NCBI RefSeq assembly: GCF_000238075.1
Contig: NZ_JH414504.1
Span: 602,886 to 666,885, forward strand
Reading direction: 5' to 3'
Source: Oribacterium asaccharolyticum ACB7
GTDB lineage: Bacteria > Bacillota > Clostridia > Lachnospirales > Lachnospiraceae
DNA: 64,000 nucleotides
A program made the translations under genes and the position numbers. Within the stretch, counting starts at the first letter, position 1. The number at the start of each line of letters is the position of its first letter. The notes below the pieces were generated by a model. That model saw only the letters and a program-made list of their open reading frames with translations. It was not told the DNA's origin and did no database searches. Positions 16,367-25,465 of this stretch are shown piece after piece.

Positions 16367-18826
16367 TTAAGGCTTTAATATTGCATCTACCTTTTTTGAT
16401 AATACACTTGAGTTTAAACGTATGTTATTATCTTGTAGGCTATTTAACAGTGTGTCTACACTTGTTTTATCCCCCTCGTATGCAGCTAACAAAATTTGAA
16501 ATCTAATCTTTGCACGCTCTTTTACATAAGTATCTCGCATGTCTGTTGACTCAAGCATTCCTATAGTTTTTTTCATTTCGCCAATATCATGAGCTTTTTC
16601 ACATATATCGAATCTATCTTGGATTGCGTAAATTTTGTGATTACTCTCCGTTATTGCTGTATCTATTAGCGCCAATGCCATATCAATATCTCTTTCACAA
16701 TACATAGAAACCAATGCTTTGCATCTAGAATATAATTCTTTTCCCAAATCAGTTAACGACTTAGACATGCTTAAAAGTATTTCGTCTATCATATCTTTAC
16801 TATCTGAATTGCTTCCGCTTTTTAATATACACAATAAGTATGCATGCGCATGATATATATTTTTTCTATCATTCGTATAATTTTCTCTTGCTAGTATAAT
16901 CGCCTCATCATACTGCTCAAGATTAATCAGTAATTGCACCTTTTCCCTTTTTGCTTTTGAAAAATTCTTTCTTAATTTAAGACTCTGCTCTATTTTTTCA
17001 AGAGCTTTTTCATACTGTCCCTGTCTTCGATAATAAAATCCTAGAAGAAAATGATGATCTGCTCCATCTATTTCTTGCACTTCTTTCAAAAATCTTTTAT
17101 CTCGTTTTTGTGCTAATGACATGCATAAAAAGAACCTGATTTCAAATACAAGTTTATCTTCAATATTTTTGCAGCCTTTTAAGATTGTATCGGCAAATTC
17201 TATTACTCTCGCATAATCCCTATCTTTTTCATACAACTCAACCATCGTTTTTAAATACTGTGACGGAAGCATATACGCACTATTATACACTCCCCGCTTA
17301 ACCTGCTCTTTAATTTTAAATAGATAATCAGGCATATCCAGCTCAGCATATTCATATTTATCTAAAAAGTTAGTAATGTAGTAATTTAAAGCTTTTTTAT
17401 ACTTTACTCCCAATTTATAGCCTGCTCTTGTAATATATTCATGCACTGCATATGCAATTTTAATATATTCCCTGTTCACTCCATAAAACTCAATAATACC
17501 ATCGACATATAGCTTATTTATTATATTTGAAACAAAATCATCATCCTTTACTATACTTTGAATTGTTCGGTATGTAACCATATCCAGCTCCACTAAGAGC
17601 GTAATAAATTCCTTATATTCTTCATTATCTTCATACGGTTTCATTAATTGAAGTATTATTTCAGAATCATAGTTCTTTATTTCAGAGGCATAATCATATG
17701 TTTTTTCTGCACCATATTGTTGTATGAGAGAAGCAGCAAACTTAACCTGTGTAGGAAATCCATTCATTAAATTTACATAATTCTTAAAATCTTCTCTATT
17801 TAAACTCACTCCTTTTTGTTCAAGAAACTTTTGCAAAAGACCTGCAGATTCTGTTTTATCCATTGGCGATATCTTAATTATATACAATTCATCACAAGTT
17901 ACGGGTAATTTTATGTTGAATTTTGATGCCACACCAAGTACAGTCCTTGTCTTTTTTTGCATCTTTTTAAGTGCTTCAATAAACCATTCGCAAACAATTC
18001 CTTCGTGCGTTACAATACACCCCTTATCCTCAATCAGGACAACTTCTTTATTATCAGATATAGAATCTAAGATTTTTGACAATGCTTCTATTTTCTCATC
18101 TATAGATTGATTCATAAAATTTGAAATATCAATTTCATCGCTAAATCCTAAATCTCTTAAAAGTACAATAAGGTTTTCAATACCATCATACATTCCAACA
18201 TTAATTTTTGATGGGCACGTTTGTCCATCTATGATATTGGCCTTTGCAAAACAATGCTTAAGAAAGCTTTTCCGGCCAATTTGAATTATGCCCGAAGCAA
18301 AATATGCAACTACCGTATCTTTGTCATAATCATACTTCCGTTCTTCAAAATCTTGAATCTGAGTATTTCTTCCAACAAAAACTTCATCTCTGTAAACCAT
18401 TTCCGGTGTCTGTTCCCAAGTAATCTCAATTAATCTTTTTCTAATTAACTGAACAGCTTTGGACGGTTTAGATATATACCTTAAATTATATTCCTTAAGC
18501 CAATCTGGAATTTCTTCATCCTTACAATCTAAATTTACATCAATTACTATTGGATAAATACGTTTTATGATATGGCTTTCTCTAGCTAAGAATAATTCCT
18601 TTTGAACCCATTCCGAATTCAATGAAGCTCTAGACAAGAAAATCACAAACAAATCAGTTTTATTCAAACTTTTTTTGATTTCTTCTAGTGTTTTTATTCC
18701 CGCTTCGGATGTATGCTCATCATAATGAATACTATGCTCATCGAATTCTTTTTCCAATTTTTCTGCAACAATTCTTACATATCGCTCTTTATCTTTGCTG
18801 CTATGCGATAAAAAAATGTTAGCCAT
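16367..18826 (-). CDS. TIR - P-loop NTPase - TPR protein (bacterial NLR/STAND-like sensor)
   Basis: 819 aa with three parts. TIR domain at 1-130: ANIFLSHSSKDKERYVRIVAEKL, then LFVIFLSRASLNSEWVQKEL (glutamate E77). A nucleotide-binding domain begins at VFVGRNTQIQDFEE (about 149) with an unusual P-loop GIIQIGRKS at 179-187 (one residue longer than the standard GxxxxGKS) and an acidic VVLIED strand near 270. From about 560 to the end, helical TPR-like repeats (HHFLLGFYYRRQGQYEKALEKIEQSLKL and similar). This architecture is that of phage-sensing STAND/NLR-like proteins in which sensor repeats trigger a TIR NADase. It stands alone, with GGAGGAATAACTG before the start. Defence role inferred. Confidence 0.85.
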   Translation of the reverse strand: MANIFLSHSSKDKERYVRIVAEKLEKEFDEHSIHYDEHTSEAGIKTLEEIKKSLNKTDLFVIFLSRASLNSEWVQKELFLARESHIIKRIYPIVIDVNLDCKDEEIPDWLKEYNLRYISKPSKAVQLIRKRLIEITWEQTPEMVYRDEVFVGRNTQIQDFEERKYDYDKDTVVAYFASGIIQIGRKSFLKHCFAKANIIDGQTCPSKINVGMYDGIENLIVLLRDLGFSDEIDISNFMNQSIDEKIEALSKILDSISDNKEVVLIEDKGCIVTHEGIVCEWFIEALKKMQKKTRTVLGVASKFNIKLPVTCDELYIIKISPMDKTESAGLLQKFLEQKGVSLNREDFKNYVNLMNGFPTQVKFAASLIQQYGAEKTYDYASEIKNYDSEIILQLMKPYEDNEEYKEFITLLVELDMVTYRTIQSIVKDDDFVSNIINKLYVDGIIEFYGVNREYIKIAYAVHEYITRAGYKLGVKYKKALNYYITNFLDKYEYAELDMPDYLFKIKEQVKRGVYNSAYMLPSQYLKTMVELYEKDRDYARVIEFADTILKGCKNIEDKLVFEIRFFLCMSLAQKRDKRFLKEVQEIDGADHHFLLGFYYRRQGQYEKALEKIEQSLKLRKNFSKAKREKVQLLINLEQYDEAIILARENYTNDRKNIYHAHAYLLCILKSGSNSDSKDMIDEILLSMSKSLTDLGKELYSRCKALVSMYCERDIDMALALIDTAITESNHKIYAIQDRFDICEKAHDIGEMKKTIGMLESTDMRDTYVKERAKIRFQILLAAYEGDKTSVDTLLNSLQDNNIRLNSSVLSKKVDAILKP

Positions 18827-19449
18827 CAGTTATTCCTCCCATATACTATATTGTCCGCCTTACACTACCATATTTAATATAATCTGTTCTATAGCCTTTC
18901 AACCGCCCATCTGTATATTAAAATCCATAAATATCTTAATAACACGTCACAAATCCGTGAAAGGAGATAATGGGAGTATAGAGAACTTTCATCATGCTAT
19001 TATGAAAGATAAACTCGGCAATCTGATTCAAAAAGTTATCTATCGACTATCAAGGCAGGTACTCTCCGGATATTCTAAAATAACATCTTAGCTACATCCA
19101 TATCAAAACCAAAAGACTTCATACTTCCTTTTTTATCGTAAATACTTAGCGAAAAGAACCTTTTAATACCTCTATATCTTTCTAAAACAGAATAGTCTAG
19201 GACTTAGGATTCTTAATTACCTCATTATCCTGATCCTCACAGATATAGTATTCCTGTCTTTAGTTTATAATTCTATAGATAATATATTTAATTTATTTAA
19301 TAATTTTATTCCATCTCGATAATTACCATATCTAATTTGTTTCTCTTTTCCTATATCAGTATTTCTTTAGCTCCTATTTATAGTTGTTTTTATACCCATT
19401 TTTGGTAGTTTTTGAATTATTTAGTATCATATCAGTATCAAGAGTGATA
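18827..19449. other. Intergenic region holding the left end of the guaA element
   Basis: AT-rich. No convincing gene. A short open stretch at about 18960-19091 (plus strand, GSIENFHHAIMKDKLGNLIQ) looks like a fragment but I cannot assign it. The 12-bp attachment repeat lies at 19307. Confidence 0.5.
19307..19318 (+). repeat. Putative attachment repeat, left (TTATTCCATCTC)
   Basis: Exact 12-bp match, same orientation, to the last bases of guaA at 37757-37768. A given 12-mer is not expected by chance in 64 kb, and guaA 3' ends are known integration sites. Confidence 0.7.
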
Positions 19450-19779
19450 CTATAATTTTTTTAGAAGCGAGCCATTTTCAATCGTTTCAAATACATTGAT
19501 TGTACTCTCATCTTCATTTGAACACAATATAGTTGAAAGAATTGGTAATAATTCCGGCTTGTCTTTTACGCAATTATCAATTACTGCACAAACAGCAATA
19601 TATTGAATTGAGCTCATCTTATTCTTTTGCGTTTCAAGATTATTTATCGTTTGCCTTGTCAACCCAATTAAATCTCCGAATTCCTGCACACCAAATCCTA
19701 ACACTTGTCTTATTTGTTTTAAGGACGCTTGCATTGCATCAACCATCCTTTGTCTTAATTGATAATAGAAATCTATCAT
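19450..19779 (-). CDS. Small Xre-family transcriptional regulator
   Basis: 109 aa. A helix-turn-helix at about residues 18-50 (KQIRQVLGFGVQEFGDLIGLTRQTINNLE) is followed by a short helical tail and a Ser/Glu-rich end. First gene inside the left end of the guaA element, minus strand, with AGGTGGTGTAAGA before the ATG. Target unknown. It may control the neighbouring recombinase module or be a remnant regulator. Confidence 0.75.
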   Translation of the reverse strand: MIDFYYQLRQRMVDAMQASLKQIRQVLGFGVQEFGDLIGLTRQTINNLETQKNKMSSIQYIAVCAVIDNCVKDKPELLPILSTILCSNEDESTINVFETIENGSLLKKL

Positions 19780-19916
19780 TCTTACACCACCTTTCTTGCA
19801 ATTAGAATATCATGCTTTTTATGTCAATATTTTTTACACAAGTAAAATGAATAATGTTATTTTCAACAGAGTTGTATAAACTATCTATTATAATTTGTTT
19901 TTTTCTATCGAAATCC

Positions 19917-20501
19917 CTATAATTCCCCTCCCACTCCATTCTTGAATGTGACGATCATGTTTTTGTCCTTATCTATAATGATATAGACGTCCATGCTGCC
20001 CCACATCCCAGCATCGAATTCTGTGATAGACTCTCCGTATTTTTGAGGATGTCAATGAAAATGCCCAGCTTTTTACAATGAGCCCACTTTTTCTCAATAT
20101 CTTCCACTATGCATCGTACCCTGATTTGACCCTTTTGTATCGTTCCTCCAAGTCATCATAACATTTCGGATAATCCTCTTAATCTATACGATTCTCACAT
20201 TCTACACAACACAGCCTTGGATCACTTCCACCACACTTTTCATCTCGCTACGAAGTTTGTCGTGTTCTTCCTTAAAGGTTATGACATCAATAACTGTCTG
20301 CTGTATAAGCTGAATGTTTTCTATGATTTCATCTTTCTCGGTAATGAGGATATTCATTACCGAGATAAAAACAACGGTGATTTCTTCTTCCGTAACATGA
20401 GGAGTTTCACATTTTATGTTCTCATCAAATTTATAGTCGAAGTTGTAAATGCTCCTGCGGTACTTGTCATTGAAGTACCACAGGAAAAAATCATAAATCA
20501 C
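19917..20501 (-). pseudogene. C-terminal remnant of a second large serine recombinase
   Basis: The open part (99 aa, to 20202) shows NDKYRRSIYNFDYKF then KCETPHVTEEEITVVFISVMNILI, the zinc-ribbon/C-terminal part of large serine recombinases. Beyond its stop the homology resumes in other frames: VEDIEKKWAHCKKLGIFIDILK, then after a one-base shift SITEFDAGMW and NMIVTFKNGV to the TAG at 19917. At least two frame changes and no N-terminal catalytic domain, so it is dead. It lies beside the intact recombinase and may mark an older element at this site. Confidence 0.75.
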
Positions 20502-20539
20502 GCCCTCATACCTTGTAAATCATCTCACGAAACTTCGCC

Positions 20540-20582
20540 AAAAAGCAAATGCACATGACAAATTTTCATTCACCATGTGCAT
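20540..20582 (-). terminator. Terminator after the serine recombinase gene
   Basis: ATGCACATG / CATGTGCAT, 9-bp stem, then TTGCTTTTT in the minus-strand direction, overlapping the end of the recombinase ORF. Confidence 0.7.
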
Positions 20583-22458
20583 TACCCCTATCGTTCCATA
20601 TCAAGTCGGTCATTTTTTGCGGACAGTTCATACATGCTATCCTTTTCTGTTCTCTGCTCCTGCGTTTGCTCTCGTTTGATTTCTCCCTCCGTATCTTCTT
20701 GGCACAAGCAGGACAATACCTTGATGCACCAGAGCCCGGGACATATTCAACGCCGCACACCGTACAATTTTTAGCGGGCATTGCTGCCCACCGTTTTGTA
20801 GGTATGATATGTAATTCATCGACAAAGCCGATGAATTTATAGTAAATCTTGATTTCCTGCTTCACTGTTCCGTCTGCCATCTTCTCACGCTCCGAAACAA
20901 GTATCTTGTCTATGAGTGCGTTTATAACTGTTGCATCCAGTTCTTTTAAGCCTTGATAATTTCGGATAAGGGCGAGGAAGTCACGGATTCCCCGTGATTT
21001 CTCGTAGCTTTCATTAAGAGTTTCCGTCACCTCTTTCAGCCTTGCTTCAATTTCAAGCTGCTCTTTCTGGTATTTCCCCGACATCATCTCAAAATTCCGC
21101 TCGGTAATACGCTCCATGACCTTATCCTCGTAGAGAGAGGAAAACAGCCTGTCCAGTTCCGCAAGGCGTTTGTTCAGCTTCTTACGTTCTTTCTCTAATG
21201 CTTTCGCCCTGCTCTGGTCTGTTTCCGTGAGCCGCTTTTCTATGGCCCTGACCGCCTTTTCATCATTCACTGCCATATCCGCAAAACAGTTGATGTCGGC
21301 AAGAACGGCATTGAATAAATCCCTTGCTTCTATATTGTGGGCACTACACTCGCTTCTTCCGTTTCTTGCATAATTATTACATGAATACTGTACACAGTCG
21401 ATAATCTCTGGGCGTTTCCTCCTGTGTACGTTCATTGCCCGCAGAGCACATCCGCAGTCCACACACTTGATAACGCCTGCAAAAATATTTACAAATCCTC
21501 CCTTGTTCTGTGGAAGCCTACGACTTGTAATAAGCTGTTGGACAATATCAAATTCCTCCTGCGTGACTATTCCCTCATGGGTATTGGGTATCACTTCCCA
21601 TTCTTCGGGCAGCTTAGAGGGGCGTTTCTTGCTTTTCATATTGGCGGCAATCCGTTTGTAGCCTACAAGATTTCCCGCATATATCGGGCTTCTTAAAATG
21701 CTCCTCACGCTGTTCCCACTCCAAATATAGCGTTTGTCCTCGTTCCCCTCAAAATGACGTTCAAAGCCTGTTTCGCCACGCTCCGCCGCATAAGCGGCAG
21801 GGCGTAGGATATGCTGTTTATTAAGATGTCTGCAAATTTTGGCAACTCCATTCCCTTTTAATGCAAGGTCGAATATCTCTTTTACAACATGTGCCACTTT
21901 ATCATCTATCAGCAGATGGTTGTGGTCGGCAGGGTCTTTGATATAGCCATAAGGGGCGGTAGTTCCCATGAATTTCCCCTGTTGAAACCTCGCCCGATAT
22001 GCCGATTTTATCTTAACAGATATGTCAGCGGCATACATTTCGTTTAAAATGTTGCGGAAAGGCGTGATGTCCATAGCAGATTTATTCAAGGTATCTACGC
22101 CGTCATTGACCGCTATATACCTCACGTTATGCTCTGGGAAGAAAACTTCCAGATATAACCCACAATCAAGATAGTTTCTCCCCAGACGGGATAAATCTTT
22201 CGTAATCACGCAGTTTATCAGACCGCTTTCAATGTCTTTTATCATATTCTGGAAACTTGGTCTTTGGAAATTTGTACCAGAATAACCATCGTCCACATAC
22301 GTTTTTGCTATGTGCCATCCCTGCTTTTTCACATAATCCGTGAGGATGGATTTCTGTGTCGCAATGCTCGCACTCTCGTTATCCGTACCATCGTCTTTAG
22401 ATAAGCGGCAATAAATGCCGACTAAATAGATTTTCTTTTCTTCTTTGATTCCTGCCAT
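20566..22458 (-). CDS. Large serine recombinase (TnpX-like)
   Basis: 630 aa. Resolvase catalytic domain at the N-terminus: VGIYCRLSKDDG with the nucleophile S20, DDGYSGTNFQRPSFQNMI, VITKDLSRLGRNYL. The recombinase domain follows (GYIKDPADHNHLLIDDKVAHVVKEIFDLAL) and a zinc ribbon with C-x2-C (IKCVDCGCALRA) and YSCNNYARNGRSEC, a coiled coil at about 410-480, and an extra C-terminal zinc finger (KNCTVCGVEYVPG / YCPACAKK). Such enzymes cut and join circular element DNA at a two-base core. With TnpV and tet(O) in the same module it resembles Tn4451-type elements. ATG after GGAGGTTTTACAGT. Intact. Confidence 0.93.
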   Translation of the reverse strand: MAGIKEEKKIYLVGIYCRLSKDDGTDNESASIATQKSILTDYVKKQGWHIAKTYVDDGYSGTNFQRPSFQNMIKDIESGLINCVITKDLSRLGRNYLDCGLYLEVFFPEHNVRYIAVNDGVDTLNKSAMDITPFRNILNEMYAADISVKIKSAYRARFQQGKFMGTTAPYGYIKDPADHNHLLIDDKVAHVVKEIFDLALKGNGVAKICRHLNKQHILRPAAYAAERGETGFERHFEGNEDKRYIWSGNSVRSILRSPIYAGNLVGYKRIAANMKSKKRPSKLPEEWEVIPNTHEGIVTQEEFDIVQQLITSRRLPQNKGGFVNIFAGVIKCVDCGCALRAMNVHRRKRPEIIDCVQYSCNNYARNGRSECSAHNIEARDLFNAVLADINCFADMAVNDEKAVRAIEKRLTETDQSRAKALEKERKKLNKRLAELDRLFSSLYEDKVMERITERNFEMMSGKYQKEQLEIEARLKEVTETLNESYEKSRGIRDFLALIRNYQGLKELDATVINALIDKILVSEREKMADGTVKQEIKIYYKFIGFVDELHIIPTKRWAAMPAKNCTVCGVEYVPGSGASRYCPACAKKIRREKSNESKRRSREQKRIACMNCPQKMTDLIWNDRGNAHGE

Positions 22459-22512
22459 ACTGTAAAACCTCCGTATCTGTCCTATCTGTTTTCATGTCCC
22501 ATTGCATACATT

Positions 22513-22776
22513 CTAAGCGGACAGCCCCTCATTGTCGAAGGTGTCGCCCTCGGCAATCTTCTTCCGAATATCCTCGGAGATAATCGGGACAAACGCTTCT
22601 GTAACGGTCTGTGTGCCGACATATTCACGGCTGATTATCATCTGCACTGGTGCTTTTGGCACGATACGCTTTCTCTTTTTATCTGCTTTCTTATCCTCGC
22701 CCATACTTAAATCTTCCTTTCCAGACAGGGCAGGGAAGAGTTTGGAAATGTCCCCGCCCTGCCAATCAGATACCAT
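22513..22776 (-). CDS. Conserved hypothetical protein of the recombinase module
   Basis: 87 aa, not assigned to a function. Lys/Arg-rich centre (EDKKADKKRKRIVPKAPVQM) then ISREYVGTQTVTEAFVPIISEDIRKKI, a pattern that recurs in small proteins next to element recombinases. It overlaps the upstream gene stop by the TAATG junction and lies 54 bp before the recombinase, so it is probably in one operon with it and could be an excision accessory factor. Confidence 0.7.
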   Translation of the reverse strand: MVSDWQGGDISKLFPALSGKEDLSMGEDKKADKKRKRIVPKAPVQMIISREYVGTQTVTEAFVPIISEDIRKKIAEGDTFDNEGLSA

Positions 22777-23006
22777 TAATCCTCGCTGTTTAATTCTTTC
22801 TGTAATGCTTTAAGGAGTGCCGCCGCTTCATCAGCGTTCAGCGTGATTCCCTTGCCGCACTTTTCACGGTTCGGGGAAAAGCTGCGGATGTCATACTTCG
22901 GCTCTTTCCCATTCCATGAAATGAGATTGATTTCCTTTGTGTAGCCACTGTCGCCCGTAGACAATACTGCGATTTCCTTTACGATTTCATACTGGATTTC
23001 TCTCAT
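22776..23006 (-). CDS. YdbC/PC4-like single-stranded DNA-binding protein
   Basis: 76 aa with the PC4/YdbC fold signature KEIAVLSTGDSGYTKEINLI, SWNGKEPKYDIRSFSPNREK and KGITLNADEAAALLKAL. YdbC-type proteins bind single-stranded DNA and are common in conjugative and mobilizable elements, probably helping transfer or replication. Operon with the RepA-like ATPase 45 bp upstream. Confidence 0.85.
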   Translation of the reverse strand: MREIQYEIVKEIAVLSTGDSGYTKEINLISWNGKEPKYDIRSFSPNREKCGKGITLNADEAAALLKALQKELNSED

Positions 23007-23051
23007 TCTCCATACCTCAACTCTCTGTATTTACTTCCCGAAAAAAGAAGA

Positions 23052-24233
23052 TTAGCGGCTGTCACGGTTGCGTTTCCTCTGCAACTCACGCTCCAAAAGT
23101 TTGATGATGGTTTCCTCCATCTGCTTCGGCGTTGTGTTCTTCGGAAAGTATTTTTTCAGCTTGCTTGTGTTGATTTTCAAGGTTTCTTTCTGGTTGCCCT
23201 TTTCCTCCGTCATAATCGCAAATATCGTATCCATGTCAAGCCGCCCGCTCTGGCTTAACTGTTTCATCCGCTGTGCCTGTGAGAGTGAGGGCGTTGCTTC
23301 TTCGCTCTCCATCGTGGCAAAGAGGTTTTCCTGCTCGTCTTTCTTCAAGAAGGACAGTTCCACCGCAGGCGTGAGGGCGATTTTCCCCTCGTCCACCATC
23401 TGCAAAATCGGCGGTATCAGTTCCGTTGCCGTGCCTATCCATTCTTCCTTATCCCTCATAAAATCCACCAACCGAAAAAGGACATCTGGTATCGTTTCTT
23501 TCGCAAGCTGCTCCTGCGTTTTCCGCTCCACAAGCTCCCAACGGCAATCACGGAAACGCAGCGTGTATTCCTGATAAGGCGTGTCCCTGCCCGTCACATA
23601 CAGCTTGGCGGTGTCAGACGCACGTTTCTCCTTTTCCAGAACAAAGGTAGCGTCCGCACTCCCCGTTAATCCTGTCGTCCCAGACACCTTGTTGAACACG
23701 TCGCTGTCATTCTGCTTTCGGATGTGGTGTACGACAATGACCGCCAGAGAGTGCCTGTCGGCAAAGTCTTTGATGAGGGAGATGTCCCCATAGTCGCTTG
23801 CATAGGCATTGTCTTTTGAAGCTGTACGGACTTTCTGCAAGGTATCAATGACAATGAGCCTGCTGTCTGGGTAATCTTTCAGATAATCTTCAAGCTGCAC
23901 GATAAGACCGTCTGACAGCTTGCAGCTTGCCACGGCAAAGTGGAGCCGCCCGCTTGCTTCGTCCGTCAAACGAAATAACCTGTCCTGTATGCGGCAGAAC
24001 GTGTCCTCAAGGCAGAGGTAAAGCACATCGCCCTCCATTGTCGGCATATCCCATAAAGGGATTCCCTGCGACACGCATAAGCATAGCTTCAGCATGAGCC
24101 AGCTTTTGCCTATCTTCTGTGAGCCGCAGAACAGCGATAAGCCTGTCGGGATAAGGCTGTCCACCACAAAGGATGGTTTCTCAAGCGGTTCATAAAGGAG
24201 CGTTTCGGCGTTGACTGTCTGTAACTTCTGCAT
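23052..24233 (-). CDS. RepA-like AAA_25 ATPase/helicase
   Basis: 393 aa. Walker A GSQKIGKSW at 37-45 and Walker B SRLIVIDTLQ around 123-133 in a RecA/DnaB-like core, with VIVVHHIRKQN and SGTTGLTGSADATFVL as in plasmid RepA hexameric helicases (AAA_25). The C-terminal part (about 260-393) is helical with a KKYFPKNTTPKQMEETIIKLL end. Likely element replication or replicative transfer. ATG after GGAGGAAAGCC; the unnatural tail of the broken sigma gene overlaps its start by 124 bp. Confidence 0.85.
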   Translation of the reverse strand: MQKLQTVNAETLLYEPLEKPSFVVDSLIPTGLSLFCGSQKIGKSWLMLKLCLCVSQGIPLWDMPTMEGDVLYLCLEDTFCRIQDRLFRLTDEASGRLHFAVASCKLSDGLIVQLEDYLKDYPDSRLIVIDTLQKVRTASKDNAYASDYGDISLIKDFADRHSLAVIVVHHIRKQNDSDVFNKVSGTTGLTGSADATFVLEKEKRASDTAKLYVTGRDTPYQEYTLRFRDCRWELVERKTQEQLAKETIPDVLFRLVDFMRDKEEWIGTATELIPPILQMVDEGKIALTPAVELSFLKKDEQENLFATMESEEATPSLSQAQRMKQLSQSGRLDMDTIFAIMTEEKGNQKETLKINTSKLKKYFPKNTTPKQMEETIIKLLERELQRKRNRDSR

Positions 24234-24862
24234 GGCTTTCCTCCTTTCGGGCGGTGTCTTTGTTTTCGTTGCACATAGGCGTTGACCTCCTTAAAAATAG
24301 ATTTACTCCCACGGAAAAAAGTGAGAGTATGTAATGCCGCCAATCCCACACAAATAAAAAACAGATTTCTTTTTCGGGCGGTGTCGGTCACGGTTGGAGA
24401 TATTTCTTCAATTTCCGCCTTTACTTTCTCCTTTGCAATCGCAACAGATTTCTGTATTGCCGAAGCGGTGCAATGCTCCATAGCGGCGATTTGGTAAAAA
24501 TTGAACTCATACTCGTAGTAGAGCAGGAAACGCCGCCTTTGTATCTCTGGAAGGCTCCCAACCGCCTTATAGAGCGTTTCATTCCGTTCTTCCTCAACCA
24601 TGCGTTCATCAAGGCTCTTAGGCACACGCAACGCCCGTCTGTAAAGGGTTTCGTCCCATACCTCGTTAAACTCCCTGTGCCGCTCGTCCCATTAGAAAAG
24701 ATTCCTGTTCCTGCGCTCCATCTGCCGAAACTCCATAAAGAACTGTTCCGACACTTCCAACTCGTGGGATTTGCCCTGCCCGTCCTTAAAGCTGATAAAA
24801 TACCTTGTGCCGCTTTCCGTGGATTCCTCCCGAAGCGTGTATGCCTTAACCCTGTATGCCAT
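24110..24862 (-). pseudogene. Sigma-70-like factor broken by an in-frame TAA
   Basis: ATG at 24862 (AGGAGGACAACAGG before it) opens MAYRVKAYTLREESTESGTR and runs to a TAA at 24692; the same frame then continues WDERHREFNEVWDETLYRRAL, RVPKSLDERMVEEER and the sigma region 4 helix-turn-helix LPEIQRRRFLLYYEYEFNFYQIA. A glutamine codon changed to TAA by one base explains the stop. The 3' end also looks wrong: the frame continues through ARKRNLFFICVGLAALHTLTFF into the next gene out of frame, so a stop or frame was lost there. Probably inactive, unless re-initiated downstream. Confidence 0.75.
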
Positions 24863-24878
24863 CCTGTTGTCCTCCTGC

Positions 24879-24910
24879 AAAAAATGAGTGAGGGGATTTC
24901 CATCCCTCAC
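24879..24910 (-). terminator. Terminator between the 142-aa sigma-like gene and the broken sigma gene
   Basis: GTGAGGGAT / ATCCCCTCAC stem with a short loop, then TCATTTTTT on the minus strand. Confidence 0.75.
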
Positions 24911-24945
24911 CCAGTAGCCCGCAGGATGGCAGGCTGTTTTAGAAG

Positions 24946-25371
24946 CTATAAAATTTTCCGCAGCTTCTTCCGCAGATGGTCTAACCTCGCATAGATGGCA
25001 CCAGTCGTCAAATGCACAAGCGGGGCAATCTCCTTTGTGGAATACCCCTGCATTTTCAGCAGGACGATTTTCAAGGTACGCCCGTCCACCGTGACTAATA
25101 CTTGATAGAGATTTTCGCTCTCAATCTCTTCCAGTAACTCCGCAACCGTACCCACTTCCGCCTGCCGCTCCCTGCCTGCCATGTCCTCAAGATATTCCGC
25201 AACGTCATTCGTCCATCGGTAAAACCGCCTGTTGGAATTGAAGTCTGCCCTGTCCGCCATGCGTATCTGCTCAATGGTCGCTTCATCAACGCCGCACTCA
25301 CGCAGCAGCTTTTCCTCCGCTTCTTTCCAGATACGCCATTTCCTGTCCTCCCGTCCGTGGTTGTATGCCAT
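24946..25371 (-). CDS. Sigma-70 region 4-like regulator
   Basis: 141 aa from the ATG at 25371 (MAYNHGRED), chosen because GGAGGAAGTAAGA ends 1 base before it; an upstream TTG would lie inside that site. The C-terminus VDGRTLKIVLLKMQGYSTKEIAPLVHLTTGAIYARLDHLRKKL is a sigma-70 region 4-like helix-turn-helix. The N-terminus is charged and unassigned. Belongs to a set of three sigma-like genes in this module, each with its own terminator, typical of Firmicute integrative elements. Confidence 0.75.
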   Translation of the reverse strand: MAYNHGREDRKWRIWKEAEEKLLRECGVDEATIEQIRMADRADFNSNRRFYRWTNDVAEYLEDMAGRERQAEVGTVAELLEEIESENLYQVLVTVDGRTLKIVLLKMQGYSTKEIAPLVHLTTGAIYARLDHLRKKLRKIL

Positions 25372-25410
25372 TCTTACTTCCTCCAATCAGAATTGATTGA
25401 GAGGGCAGAG

Positions 25411-25451
25411 AAAAGCCCCCTCATCTTCCCAAAGGAAAAAACAAGGGGGCT
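25411..25451 (-). terminator. Terminator after the third sigma-like gene
   Basis: AGCCCCCT / AGGGGGCT, 8-bp GC-rich stem with a 22-nt loop, then TTTCT on the minus strand. Confidence 0.75.
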
Positions 25452-25465
25452 GAACGCCTTAAATT

